41,796 nucleotides of DNA from Bacteroidaceae bacterium (lineage in GTDB: Bacteria > Bacteroidota > Bacteroidia > Bacteroidales > Bacteroidaceae), in NCBI GenBank assembly GCA_017540585.1, contig JAFYAT010000045.1:1-41796 (forward strand), written 5' to 3'. Numbering within the stretch: position 1 is the first letter of the stretch; every line of letters starts with the position of its first letter. The translations under genes and the position numbers were made by a program. The notes beneath the pieces were generated by a model that was not told the origin of the DNA, searched no databases, and saw nothing but the letters and a program-made list of their open reading frames with translations. This document shows, in pieces, positions 26,049 through 35,261 of this stretch.

Positions 26049-26885
26049 TTAATGTTTACGTTCATACCACTTACGCAAATGGTTGTCTGCATCAAGGGCT
26101 TCAAAGAACTCATCGAAAGTAGTCTTGATTTTAGGAAGAACATTATTGATGTCCTCAGATGATTTTGTACGCACCTTATCGGCAACATCAGTCATAATCT
26201 CAACGAGATGAAGTCCTGGTCCTCCATGTGGGCTATGAAGCTTTCCTGCTTTCATTCCACCAGCTCTCATCTCATTGCTTGGAATAATATAATAAATTAC
26301 ACCATCAAGAGTAACATCAGATTTATCCTTTGCTGTCTCTGTTGCCACCTCAAGCAAGTCTATTAAACGACTGCATAATACAGAGTCAACCTTCAACGAC
26401 TTCTCGTGTGCCTTTGGAGGAATCATCTTGGTTTTCTTCATGCTCTTGTATGTTGCCTTTGCCTTAGCAAGACTTTTCTTATACTTCTGGAGTTCATCTG
26501 GGTCATCATCTTCCTCCTGTTCCATTATGGCCTCATTTAGTCGCTCTTTACGTTCTTTTATAAACTCAAGCAGTTCCTTACGTCTTTTCGCCAGTTCATC
26601 TTTCGTTTTTGGAGTCCTTATATAAGTCCAAAACTGATATTCCAAATCGACTACCGTCAACATATCATCCTCAATAAAAAGGATTGACTCAGGATGAAAT
26701 GATGGAGCAATCAAGAATACTGTTGCATCTGGGTGCTTTGTGAAATATAGTTCACCCATCGTATGCCAATATCCATTAGGTGCAAGTTCCCTTGTACTTA
26801 TCGTCAGAGGTCTTACCCCCGTAAACTGTGAATATGCCGTCATTGCCGACAATGAAATGAGTAATGATAATAATATTCGTTTCAT
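26049..26885 (-). CDS. Exported coiled-coil protein of unknown function
   Basis: I do not recognise a family. The 278-residue product has a signal peptide of about 19 residues (ending AYSQ), a short beta-rich N-terminal part (FTKHPDATVFLIAPSFHPES), then a strongly charged helical stretch (about 95-160, Lys/Glu-rich with EEDDDPDELQKYKKSLAKAK) that looks like a coiled coil. The C-terminal part has a Gly/His patch (KLHSPHGGPGLHLVEIMTD) and another helix. It lies 193 bases downstream of the alpha-2-macroglobulin gene on the same strand, with a hairpin repeat between them. A shared envelope role is possible but not shown. Confidence 0.75.
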   Translation of the reverse strand: MKRILLSLLISLSAMTAYSQFTGVRPLTISTRELAPNGYWHTMGELYFTKHPDATVFLIAPSFHPESILFIEDDMLTVVDLEYQFWTYIRTPKTKDELAKRRKELLEFIKERKERLNEAIMEQEEDDDPDELQKYKKSLAKAKATYKSMKKTKMIPPKAHEKSLKVDSVLCSRLIDLLEVATETAKDKSDVTLDGVIYYIIPSNEMRAGGMKAGKLHSPHGGPGLHLVEIMTDVADKVRTKSSEDINNVLPKIKTTFDEFFEALDADNHLRKWYERKH

Positions 26886-26926
26886 ATACTAATATTATGG
26901 ATTTACGTCTCTTGTAGTTAGGAGGA

Positions 26927-27021
26927 GTAAAGAGAAGTAAAAAGGAGTAAAGAGACGTTACAATGTCAAAACAAATCGACAAACAGACTCTCGTCTTTTA
27001 CTCCTTTTTATTTCATTTTAC
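26927..27021. repeat. Family E hairpin element (GGAGTAAA type), complete copy
   Basis: The left arm 26927-26957 has AAGTAAAAAGGAGTAAAGAG then ACG. The right arm 26992-27021 is its near reverse complement, CGTCTTTTACTCCTTTTTAT. The spacer is 34 bases. A half copy lies at 36987-37030. Confidence 0.75.
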
Positions 27022-27078
27022 TTTCAAAAATGAGCATGTTGAAAACTTCCGCAAACTTAGGTAATCTGACACATACTC

Positions 27079-30000
27079 TTAATTTCCCACTACCTTTACG
27101 GTCATGCAATCAGAGTGACCGCCGTACATTGGGGCATAGGTACACTCTGCTGAGGTGATGCCCATGTTGTAAGTACCAGGACGAGTGACGTAGTAGTCAA
27201 TGTCGAGGGTACTTGTTCCTTCATGATATGTCTGGAAGAACATTTCGATGTAGGAGTCATGGATAGATTGGTAACAACCTTCACCACCCTTCCACTGATA
27301 ACCGCTAAGCTTGTCAACAGGTTCAAAGCATGCTGGATGAAGTGTCTTGACACATACATAATCCATGTCTCGGTCAGTATGGAGAGTGTGACGCACTCGT
27401 ACCTTTTGACCCACCTTCAAAGTCTCTCCCTCACTGAGGTCACGCCACTTAGGGAGCGTTGATGAGTTGTCCTCCACCATTATCCTGCGTGATATTCTTA
27501 CCTCACCAGTGGTGTAGGAATTAAGCTTATTACTCTCCTCCGTAAAGGTTACAGTAACGGCACCCCAAGATATTGAGGAATTGCTTGTTCCCTTAACCTC
27601 TGAACCGTTATTCTTTTGAATCTTGAGAGTCTTAGCATTCCCTGCAAGCGAAGCAGACACCTGCTTGTTCATATAACCTATCTCCTCTGCAAAGTAGAGA
27701 GAATCCTTTTTTACGTTATCCTTGACGAATGACTTGTCTGTAAGTTGCTTACCGTTGAGCGACATACGTGGGAGAGAGGAGTCATGAGTAAGGAGTGCAG
27801 AGCTGATAGCAGAATCATTCATCTTCAGCAGGAGGTCACACACGTTCACCGTATTGGCAGGATTATCCCATGACTGTACCTGTTTCTGGCGAAGCAACCA
27901 TATTGTCATGTCGTTGAGATTATCATCCTTCGGATTAACAGCATAGAAGGCCTCCATTGCAGCCACCTGTGTAGGTATGCGATAGTCGTACCATGAATAT
28001 TGTGCACGGTTTGACTCAAAATGTTTGCCGAGACCTTCATCCTTCACAAGATAATGACGGACGATGTTGAGGAACTTGTCTGCACTACTCTTCCTGCCGA
28101 ATGCACGGAGTATGTTGCTTGAAGCAGAGAGTCCATAGATGGTAAGCTCCTGAGAGTGAGTCTCAATGTATGAAAGCATCTCGTTGCGGAGAGCCTTTGC
28201 CTGTCTGCTTACCTTGCGGTCAGGCATCGTAGAGCATACATAGAGATAGTGGAGGTCACTCTCGCTTGGAACGGTCTTTATCTTAATTGCTCGGTTGAAC
28301 TCATAACGCTCCACCTGAATGCTGTCGAGATAGGAAAGAAGAGCCCCCCAACCCCCGAAGGGGGCGTCCTTACGGGTCAGGGCATTAGTATCTTTACCAA
28401 TAACACTTCCCTTTGAGCCTTTAAGTTCTTGTACGTCGCCACTGTTCTGGACAGCCGCCCCCTTTGGGGGAAGGGGGGCCTTAACCAACTGTTCAGCTAC
28501 AAGAAGAGTGATGTAGTAACTGCTACGGTCGAAGCCACTGAACCAGCGGAAACCGCCATCCTTACATTGCAAGTCCTTCAGTTCCTTCATAGCCTTGGTA
28601 AGCTTTGCGTTCACCGTATCACGATTGACCACAGGCTTCTGAGTATAGGCAGAAAGCTTTGAATCAAGAGTAAGAAGCATACTGTTGGCATATACAGATG
28701 CTGCAAGTGACGGTGCACTTGGTGACTCAGGAGTATCAATCTGTCGGAGAGACTCAACAACTGTCCACACAGGGTTGGCAGTATATTCGATGCTCATAGT
28801 CTTCTCCTCTGCCGTAGAGCTGTTGCCATTATACACCTTTGATAGGTCAATGGTCTTCTCGCTGGCATTATCTATATAGAAAGGTACGCTTTCGGTCACC
28901 TTGACACGTGAAGGAAGAACAGGGAGGAGGTTACGCTCACCATCAGAGAATGAAGAATGAAGAGTGAATAATGAAGAATCCTTAGGACCTTTCACTTTTG
29001 AGTTTAGTCCTTTTGTGCCCTTTATCTCTTCGCCCTTGACATTTCCTTCTGCCACGACCTCACATATATAGTCGTCTGCCGAAGATGTGGCAGTAATCGG
29101 GAACGTAACCACTATTGTAGTATCTGCTCCACAACTGAATGTCTGTGTCTGAGAAAGTGATTTGATAGCCTCCTCTGTACGTGCATTGAGTATGCGCATC
29201 TGCACCCTACCCTTAATAGCATTGTCACCTTGATTAATAATGCGTGTAGTAATGACAGCCTCATCGCCCACACGAATGAACCTTGGCATCTGTGGCTGAA
29301 CCATGAATGTCTTCTGTGCAACTGCCTCAGCAGTTATCACCCCATTGTTCATGCTCTTGTCATGAGCAAAGCCGAGGAACTTCCACTTGGTCAATGATTC
29401 AGGAAGAGTGAAACTAATCTCCACTTCCCCATTCTTGTCCGTCACAAGATGAGGATAGAAGAAAGCCGTCTCCGCAAAGTTGGTACGGAGAGGTGCTGAG
29501 ATTGGAGTCTCGTCAGCAGATTCTTCTGTTTCATAATCTACAGGAGCGGTTGAACTTACCACAGCCGTCTCAACATTTGCTGTTGCAGCCATTAACTTAG
29601 GCGCAACATTTGCTCTTGACTTACGGCTCGACTTTATATCCAATCCTGCAATTCTACCTTTAAGTACTACTCCAACAGGGAATAATTGTACGCCACAAGA
29701 TTGTATGCCTAAAAATATTGGCATTTTGTCAAAGTTGTACTCTCGTTCCTTTAAGAAATTAACCTTTTTAGAATGATAAGAGTACAATGTGCGTTCCCAA
29801 TAATCCCATTTAATACCGATAACATTATTATTTCTTGTTGCAAGCCTACCAATTCCCCATACATTTGGTGCATAGGCATCAAGTGAGGCATCATACATTG
29901 TGGCAAGAACCTCAGCATTATTCATGCGCTTTCCGTCCTTATCCTTTATTAACAATGTCCATGTCTCTTTTCCTCCTGGCTCCAGACGGTCACGGAATGT

Positions 30001-32661
30001 CTTCCAAGATACAGAAAGACGCATGTCAGGAAGTTCACGTACAAAACAATGATTAAACAGATGTTGCTTTCCATCCTTTACATAAAACATCATTAGTGCA
30101 GTATAGTCCTCCGTACTATCACAAGGATTAACATTAATGACATTCATCTTCCTTGAGTACAAAGAAAGAATACGACTTGTAATATTACCATTATGTCCCT
30201 GGAACTTGAATACCATCACATCATCATCAGCAGGACAGAAATAAGCAACCTGCGGAGAATTACCCTTTATCGTGTCACAAGGGACATAGAAGAAATCCTC
30301 TGCAAAATCAGCCTTTCTTCCGTTTGCCGTATTTATGTTTGAGTCAAAGACATTGAAAGACTCCGATGTATTTACGATTTCTTTACCATTCCTTCCTGCA
30401 ACAGTCATCTTCAGTTTGTATGTTCCCATAGGTACAATAGAACTCTCTGCAAACATGGACGACAACTTGAATGGTTGATTTGAAGGCATAGTCTTCTGCG
30501 CAACCTCCTTGCCATTAAGTAGGAGAGTACAGTTAACATCAGTAGCAATATTGTTTTTGAGAGCATCAACGGCCTTTACCACAACATCTTTTTCATTGTT
30601 CAGGTCAATCACACTGCCACCCTCAAAGAATACGGCAAGACCATCCTTAAACACACGGATGGAATACTCCTCCTCATGTGTCTCACCAGCAGAATCCGTT
30701 ACCTTTGCATATACCTTGAAACATGTACATGGCACATCATCCTTTTCCACTACAAGAGGAAGTTTAATGTAGAACTTTCCATCATTGTCTGTCTTAACAT
30801 TTCCGTTGCCATACACCTCACCCTTGTCAGATGCGTAATACCACCAACGATGGAATTGATATGTCCTTTCAAGACGATACTCAACATTAGCACCTTGAAC
30901 AGGTACGCCAGAATATGTTCTTGCCATACCTTCAACAATGACAGTATCGCCAATCGTTGCAGATTCATCCATATTGCTACCATCATTCTTCTTGTAACCA
31001 AGGCTCAGTTCCCACTCTGGACGCTTATACTCTTCTACCTTATATGTTATACTACCATCACCACATGAAATAACATAGTCTCCAACCTCGGCATCAGCAG
31101 GAAGGGTGAATGAGAAATCAAAGCTACCAAAGGAATTTGTATTAAGCTCTCGCTTAAATATCTGTTTACGATTACGTCCTGTACTCTCACATTTAATATT
31201 CAGCTTGTAATCGCCCTGTACATCGAATTTATCCTTTGACGTTTCCCTATATACAACACCGCCTACGTGCACTGTCTGCCCAGGACGATATATTTTTCTG
31301 TCAAGGAAAAAGTTCACCTTGTTCCTTGTTTTAGGATTAACGTCCATTTTATTAAAACAATATACATTCAACACTGTGCTATCACACTTGTCACGATAAG
31401 CACTGATTATAAGATTACTTGGAGAATAAAACACTTTCCCGAAAATGACTTCACCATTAGTATCAGAAACATGAGAGTCAAGAAACAGAATGCTTCCATC
31501 ATTCATTCGTTCCTTACAAGTAACTTTAATTCCGTTTACTGGCTTGCCTGTATTAGCATCCAACACATAACAACGAAGGTTCTCTCCATCATTGACAGTT
31601 GCAAGTTTCATCGAACTAATTTCTACAGTCTGGACACTCTTTTCCCCATTGGATTTGAATATGAACACATACTTACCCGCAGGAAGAGATGTTGAAACAG
31701 AATCCTTGCCCATGACAGGCAGATTATCCTTCTTACGCTTTCTGTTAGCCTCGTCATTACCAAAGAAGAAATCAAGTCCTTTCACAATCTTGCCCGTTTC
31801 CTTTGGCTTTTGTTCCCAGCGGAACAAACTATTTGTCTCGCCAACATATTCACGTATTGTCAAGCTTGCCGACTTACTGTTCCAATAACTGACTACGACA
31901 TCAAAAGGCTTATCTGCAATAAAAGAATTACGAGCCTTTACATTATAGGTGACAGATGGTTGTATGGTTGCCATTTCCATATTTATATATTCATTGACAA
32001 AACGTGACTTTGCATATTTCTTACGACATTCACGCCAGAACAAGAGTCTTGAATCTCTATTGTCAGGCAGGACAGAATCCTTTATCGCATAATAAGTCAT
32101 TACATCATCCAAGACTTCCACACCTTTCTTTCTGCCAAGTCTCTTATACAAAGACTTCAACTCGTTAAGATACTTGTATCTGTTCTTACCTTCAATATTC
32201 ATACTATTCATGTACAAATCATACATGACATAAAGCATATCATGATTGAAAGCCTCACCATCAACACCCAGCTCGACAAGCACCTTATAGTCCTTTGCAC
32301 TCGCCTTGGCAAGCATCTCCTTATTATCAAGCAAATGTCCCCAGTGTTCATTACTCTTGGCACTATAATCAACATCTGCATTACGATAATCTGCAAAAGG
32401 GCTGGATAACTGATTGTACATCCAACCAGCCACACCATGAAGGACAGAAAGCTCGGTAGCGTTCTTCACATTCACAGGCATATCATTATACTTGGCAATA
32501 TGTGCTTCGACTACGGCAGCACAACTGTCAAACTTACGTGTGTCTATTTCAACAGTCCTTGTGATTGATTCCGTCAACGACTTCACCTGCTCATCAAACT
32601 TCTGAGCAAAGGAAGCGACGTAACAAAACAAGAATAATGAGAGAATATAAATCTTTTTCAT
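27079..32661 (-). CDS. Bacterial alpha-2-macroglobulin-like protein
   Basis: A 1860-residue exported protein (signal peptide about 1-19, FAQ). It has the macroglobulin layout: MG1-like beta domains; an MG2 region near 455-560 (DRKIYRPGQTVHVGGVVYRE and FTLPADAEVGDYVIS); further MG domains; and an A2M domain near 1050-1140 (FFYPHLVTDKNGEVEISFTL and LTKWKFLGFAHDKSMNNGV). A helical TED-like domain (about 1280-1650) and a C-terminal receptor-type domain follow. Family members trap foreign proteases in the periplasm or at the surface. The usual thioester motif CxEQ is not seen where expected, so it would have to act without covalent capture. Two low-complexity insertions (about 1210-1238 and 1392-1441) come from repeat-like DNA. 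The gene is preceded by a TAnnTTTG box. Confidence 0.92.
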   Translation of the reverse strand: MKKIYILSLFLFCYVASFAQKFDEQVKSLTESITRTVEIDTRKFDSCAAVVEAHIAKYNDMPVNVKNATELSVLHGVAGWMYNQLSSPFADYRNADVDYSAKSNEHWGHLLDNKEMLAKASAKDYKVLVELGVDGEAFNHDMLYVMYDLYMNSMNIEGKNRYKYLNELKSLYKRLGRKKGVEVLDDVMTYYAIKDSVLPDNRDSRLLFWRECRKKYAKSRFVNEYINMEMATIQPSVTYNVKARNSFIADKPFDVVVSYWNSKSASLTIREYVGETNSLFRWEQKPKETGKIVKGLDFFFGNDEANRKRKKDNLPVMGKDSVSTSLPAGKYVFIFKSNGEKSVQTVEISSMKLATVNDGENLRCYVLDANTGKPVNGIKVTCKERMNDGSILFLDSHVSDTNGEVIFGKVFYSPSNLIISAYRDKCDSTVLNVYCFNKMDVNPKTRNKVNFFLDRKIYRPGQTVHVGGVVYRETSKDKFDVQGDYKLNIKCESTGRNRKQIFKRELNTNSFGSFDFSFTLPADAEVGDYVISCGDGSITYKVEEYKRPEWELSLGYKKNDGSNMDESATIGDTVIVEGMARTYSGVPVQGANVEYRLERTYQFHRWWYYASDKGEVYGNGNVKTDNDGKFYIKLPLVVEKDDVPCTCFKVYAKVTDSAGETHEEEYSIRVFKDGLAVFFEGGSVIDLNNEKDVVVKAVDALKNNIATDVNCTLLLNGKEVAQKTMPSNQPFKLSSMFAESSIVPMGTYKLKMTVAGRNGKEIVNTSESFNVFDSNINTANGRKADFAEDFFYVPCDTIKGNSPQVAYFCPADDDVMVFKFQGHNGNITSRILSLYSRKMNVINVNPCDSTEDYTALMMFYVKDGKQHLFNHCFVRELPDMRLSVSWKTFRDRLEPGGKETWTLLIKDKDGKRMNNAEVLATMYDASLDAYAPNVWGIGRLATRNNNVIGIKWDYWERTLYSYHSKKVNFLKEREYNFDKMPIFLGIQSCGVQLFPVGVVLKGRIAGLDIKSSRKSRANVAPKLMAATANVETAVVSSTAPVDYETEESADETPISAPLRTNFAETAFFYPHLVTDKNGEVEISFTLPESLTKWKFLGFAHDKSMNNGVITAEAVAQKTFMVQPQMPRFIRVGDEAVITTRIINQGDNAIKGRVQMRILNARTEEAIKSLSQTQTFSCGADTTIVVTFPITATSSADDYICEVVAEGNVKGEEIKGTKGLNSKVKGPKDSSLFTLHSSFSDGERNLLPVLPSRVKVTESVPFYIDNASEKTIDLSKVYNGNSSTAEEKTMSIEYTANPVWTVVESLRQIDTPESPSAPSLAASVYANSMLLTLDSKLSAYTQKPVVNRDTVNAKLTKAMKELKDLQCKDGGFRWFSGFDRSSYYITLLVAEQLVKAPLPPKGAAVQNSGDVQELKGSKGSVIGKDTNALTRKDAPFGGWGALLSYLDSIQVERYEFNRAIKIKTVPSESDLHYLYVCSTMPDRKVSRQAKALRNEMLSYIETHSQELTIYGLSASSNILRAFGRKSSADKFLNIVRHYLVKDEGLGKHFESNRAQYSWYDYRIPTQVAAMEAFYAVNPKDDNLNDMTIWLLRQKQVQSWDNPANTVNVCDLLLKMNDSAISSALLTHDSSLPRMSLNGKQLTDKSFVKDNVKKDSLYFAEEIGYMNKQVSASLAGNAKTLKIQKNNGSEVKGTSNSSISWGAVTVTFTEESNKLNSYTTGEVRISRRIMVEDNSSTLPKWRDLSEGETLKVGQKVRVRHTLHTDRDMDYVCVKTLHPACFEPVDKLSGYQWKGGEGCYQSIHDSYIEMFFQTYHEGTSTLDIDYYVTRPGTYNMGITSAECTYAPMYGGHSDCMTVKVVGN
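28341..28485. repeat. Family B-like element inserted in frame in the macroglobulin gene
   Basis: The left end GAGCCCCCCAACCCCCGAAG (28341) and the right end (28449-28485, GCCGCCCCCTTTGGGGGAAG) are imperfect inverted repeats, both of the form GGCCCCCCnnCCCCC(A/G)AnGGGGGCG. The segment between them is translated as a Gly/Lys/Ser-rich stretch and keeps the frame. A half copy of the same end sits outside genes at 33737-33765. Confidence 0.65.
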
Positions 32662-32695
32662 TGTATCAACAATTTGTTAGTTTCATTTTCACTTG

Positions 32696-32703
32696 CAAAA
32701 GTA
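32696..32703 (-). promoter_or_regulatory. -7 box of the macroglobulin gene
   Basis: The minus strand reads TACTTTTG, about 35 bases ahead of the ATG at 32661. No clear -33 box. Confidence 0.5.
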
Positions 32704-32852
32704 TGGAAAAAAAGATAAATCCCATCATAAAACTGTTCACAAATATTTCACATTTTATGTTACACGTCAAAAAAAGTTCACAGAAATTTCACAAAGTCAT
32801 TGCTACATCTTGATTATATGCAAGATACAAAAGCTGCATAATTGTATATACA

Positions 32853-32896
32853 AAACAAAAATGGTTGAACAAATTATTACTAATCCATTCAACCAT
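32853..32896 (-). terminator. Terminator of prmA
   Basis: On the minus strand ATGGTTGAA pairs perfectly with TTCAACCAT across an 18-base loop, followed by TTTTTGTTTTG. It lies about 28 bases past the prmA stop. Confidence 0.78.
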
Positions 32897-32924
32897 TATC
32901 ATATATTTTCATTTGTTATTCACA

Positions 32925-33716
32925 TCAGATATTCTTAACTACCAAAACAGTCCAGTCGTTTTTGGTGAGTTGGTCACATATACTCATGCCGTGTGACTTG
33001 GCTGCGTCGGATATGCTCTTGACATCTGCAACAAAGAAGCCACTCATGATGAGATAACCTCCACGTGCAAGATGCTTGACGTATGTAGGCATATCATTAA
33101 GAAGTATGTTCTTGTGGATATTGGCAACGATAACGTCAAACTGTCCTGAGATGGCTGAAGCATCACCATGAAGTACCTGTACGTTCTCAATACCGTTGAG
33201 GGCAAAGTTTTCCTTTGCATTCTCCACACTCATATCGTCTATGTCTATGGCGACAACTTCCTTCGCACCACTCTTTGCCATGGCTATACCGAGTACGCCT
33301 GTACCACATCCCATATCGAGTACACGCATATTGTCCCAACTGTGACTCATAAGATACTCGGTGAGCATAGATGTTGTCTCATGCTGTCCTGAGCCGAATG
33401 CCATGCGTGGGTTCAGCTTTATGCCGAACTTTTCCTCAAGCACGGGAGTGAATGAGCTTTTCTCCCATTCCTCGTTCCAGTCCTTGTTCTCAAGTTCGTT
33501 GATAGTATAAGTGAATTCTGTTCCCTCAATAGGGAATGTGTCAAGTGCAGACTTGAGTGAATCCTCGTCAAACTTAGCCTCTGGAATATAGGCACGCACT
33601 CCTGTCTCTGTCGTTTCAAACGTGTCGTAGTCCACTTCACCCAACATGGCACAAAGGACATCAGCCGTATCCTCTGAGAATGGTTTAATAGTAATCTCTG
33701 CGTATAAGTACTTCAT
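32925..33716 (-). CDS. prmA: Ribosomal protein L11 methyltransferase
   Basis: PrmA trimethylates ribosomal protein L11 using S-adenosylmethionine. The N-terminal substrate domain (about 1-75) starts KYLYAEITIKPFSEDTADVL. The linker has MAFGSGQHETT (105-115), matching the family block AFGTGxHxTT. SAM motif I is LDMGCGTG (133-140), with the acidic residue in VAIDIDD near 155-161. The segment VANIHKNILLND corresponds to the NPP-like motif of the family (N in VANI). The 263 residues are a little shorter than many homologues. It is cytoplasmic and has its own terminator. Confidence 0.94.
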   Translation of the reverse strand: MKYLYAEITIKPFSEDTADVLCAMLGEVDYDTFETTETGVRAYIPEAKFDEDSLKSALDTFPIEGTEFTYTINELENKDWNEEWEKSSFTPVLEEKFGIKLNPRMAFGSGQHETTSMLTEYLMSHSWDNMRVLDMGCGTGVLGIAMAKSGAKEVVAIDIDDMSVENAKENFALNGIENVQVLHGDASAISGQFDVIVANIHKNILLNDMPTYVKHLARGGYLIMSGFFVADVKSISDAAKSHGMSICDQLTKNDWTVLVVKNI

Positions 33717-34150
33717 CCTAAAAATAAAATTAAGGCCCCCCGACCCCCGAGGGGGGCGGCCATCCGGAACGAGGGTTGTGTTAAGTCCCCCTACACCAAA
33801 TAAGGCTATTCATCCGGAACGAGGCTTTAGTTACTATATTATGTTCATTATCCCGTAATCTTTTTATGCCGCCAAGCGGCCAATTAGAAAAACAAAAGAA
33901 AACATAGGAAAACAAAAGAAAACATGTTTTTTCTTGTTTTTGTTCTGTTTGACTTCGCCGAGCTAAAGGTTCTCGACTGTTTTTCTAATATGCACCTTAG
34001 TGCAAGGTAAGAAATCAAAAATTCAAAATTAAAAATTAAAATTATTAGTTCTTAAATCTTAATTACCTCCCTACGGTCAGTGAGACCGCTATGCTTAGTT
34101 CTTAAATCTTAACTCTGAATTAGCAATTCTGAATTTTTAATTTTTAATTT
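33717..34150. repeat. Repeat-filled gap between the GH25 gene and prmA
   Basis: From left to right: a family B half copy (33737-33765, GGCCCCCCGACCCCCGAGGG); two copies of CATCCGGAACGAGG (33763 and 33811 regions); AAAACAAAAGAAAACAT twice (33889-33905, 33909-33925), with an inverted relative at 33924-33944; and TTAGAAAAACA mirrored by TGTTTTTCTAA, enclosing GCCGAGCTAAAGGTTC, which recurs inverted at 20079-20093. Then come AT-rich stutter sequence and the CTGACCGTAGG repeat (34058-34098, minus). No gene or clear promoter was found. Confidence 0.65.
34058..34098 (-). repeat. CTGACCGTAGG repeat, copy 3
   Basis: On the minus strand CTAAGCATAGCGGTCTCACT then GACCGTAGGGAGGTAATTAAG, the near-identical partner of 17336-17376. 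Confidence 0.8.
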
Positions 34151-35032
34151 TTAATTCATTCCTTCCTCCTCCCCTCGTTGTGCTCCGATGGTGAGGTTTA
34201 CGAGGTCTTCGTATGTACCATTGAAGAGGTTGACATCCACGTATCCCTTTATGCCATCCACCTTTCCTGCATCCGTGTGCTGCCAGAACTTCCATTCACC
34301 CTTATAGGCGAGGGAGTCAATGTAGTAATGAGCAATCCAGCAAGGATAGCGGTCGAGGTCAGGACTTGTGAGGTATGATGTCTTGAACTTGTATGATGTA
34401 TATAGTATCGGAGTTACGCCATAATGCTTTTCGACAATCTGCATCCATGTCTTTACTTCCGACTGTAGTTTCTCCTTTGAGTAGTCACCTATGTTCTCCA
34501 CGTCAAGTACTGGTGGGAGGTCTTCATCCTCCAGCTGCACCATCTTGCAGAAATACTTAGCCTGCTGCCTGGCAGGACTCTTGGTGCTGAAGAAATGGTA
34601 TGCTCCGCGTATTATCTCGTTACGGCGTGCATGATGGAAATTCTGGTTAAAGTTCTCGTCAAGGACATTTGTTCCTTCTGTTGCCTTCACGAAAATAAAG
34701 TGTACTGGCGTGCCCTGCAACTGTGCATTGCGAAGCTTGTCCCAGTTTATCTCGTCCTGATAGTGTGAGATGTCTATGCCCCTCACCTTTCCGTCAGGAT
34801 ATTTGACTGTTCCGTACAGAGCCTTCCAGCGGAAGCTGTATGGATTGACAAATGTGCGGTAGAAGAAGATAATGTATATTACAACAACGGCGATGAGTAG
34901 TCCCCACAGGATGTAGGCAGGCATACGACGGAACGGATTGCTCGATGTTTTCTTGCGTTTACGGCGTGATGACGATGAGGCTGTCCTTGTAGTCTTTCTT
35001 GTTGTTGTATTTACTGTCTTCTTTGTTACCAT
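34151..35032 (-). CDS. Glycoside hydrolase family 25 lysozyme, membrane-anchored
   Basis: A peptidoglycan-cleaving muramidase of GH25. The basic Ser/Thr/Arg/Lys-rich N-terminus (1-37) is followed by one membrane helix (about 38-58), so the catalytic domain (about 83-285) probably faces the periplasm, tethered to the inner membrane. Active-site features are clear: Asp87 in GIDISHYQ, Glu119 in VKATEG and the Asp177/Glu179 pair in VLDVEN. YTSYKF, WIAHY and FWQHTDAGKVDGIKGYVDVN are further family marks. It could act in cell-wall turnover or against other bacteria; the neighbourhood does not decide this. Confidence 0.93.
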   Translation of the reverse strand: MVTKKTVNTTTRKTTRTASSSSRRKRKKTSSNPFRRMPAYILWGLLIAVVVIYIIFFYRTFVNPYSFRWKALYGTVKYPDGKVRGIDISHYQDEINWDKLRNAQLQGTPVHFIFVKATEGTNVLDENFNQNFHHARRNEIIRGAYHFFSTKSPARQQAKYFCKMVQLEDEDLPPVLDVENIGDYSKEKLQSEVKTWMQIVEKHYGVTPILYTSYKFKTSYLTSPDLDRYPCWIAHYYIDSLAYKGEWKFWQHTDAGKVDGIKGYVDVNLFNGTYEDLVNLTIGAQRGEEEGMN

Positions 35033-35120
35033 TCGTTTGTGTTACGGTTGTGAATAAATATCGGGTAGCGAAAATCTCTTATCCTTTTTCCGTACCCATC
35101 CGCTCTTGTAAAAGTTAAAA

Positions 35121-35176
35121 GTGAAAAACCTGTACTGTCACTGGCACATGACCAGTGACGTAGGAAGGTTTTTCAC
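35121..35176. terminator. Two-tier hairpin between pfp and the GH25 gene
   Basis: The outer arms GTGAAAAACCT (35121-35131) and AGGTTTTTCAC (35166-35176) pair perfectly. Inside, GTCACTGG (35137-35144) pairs with CCAGTGAC (35152-35159). It lies 86 bases past the pfp stop. It may be a terminator (T5 within the outer arm on either strand) or a processing structure. Confidence 0.6.
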
Positions 35177-35261
35177 TTAATATCATTTTTTCGTTCTAAT
35201 TTCTAAATGACAAAAAATAATTATCCATTATCAATTGTCAATTATCAATTAAAAACTCGGA

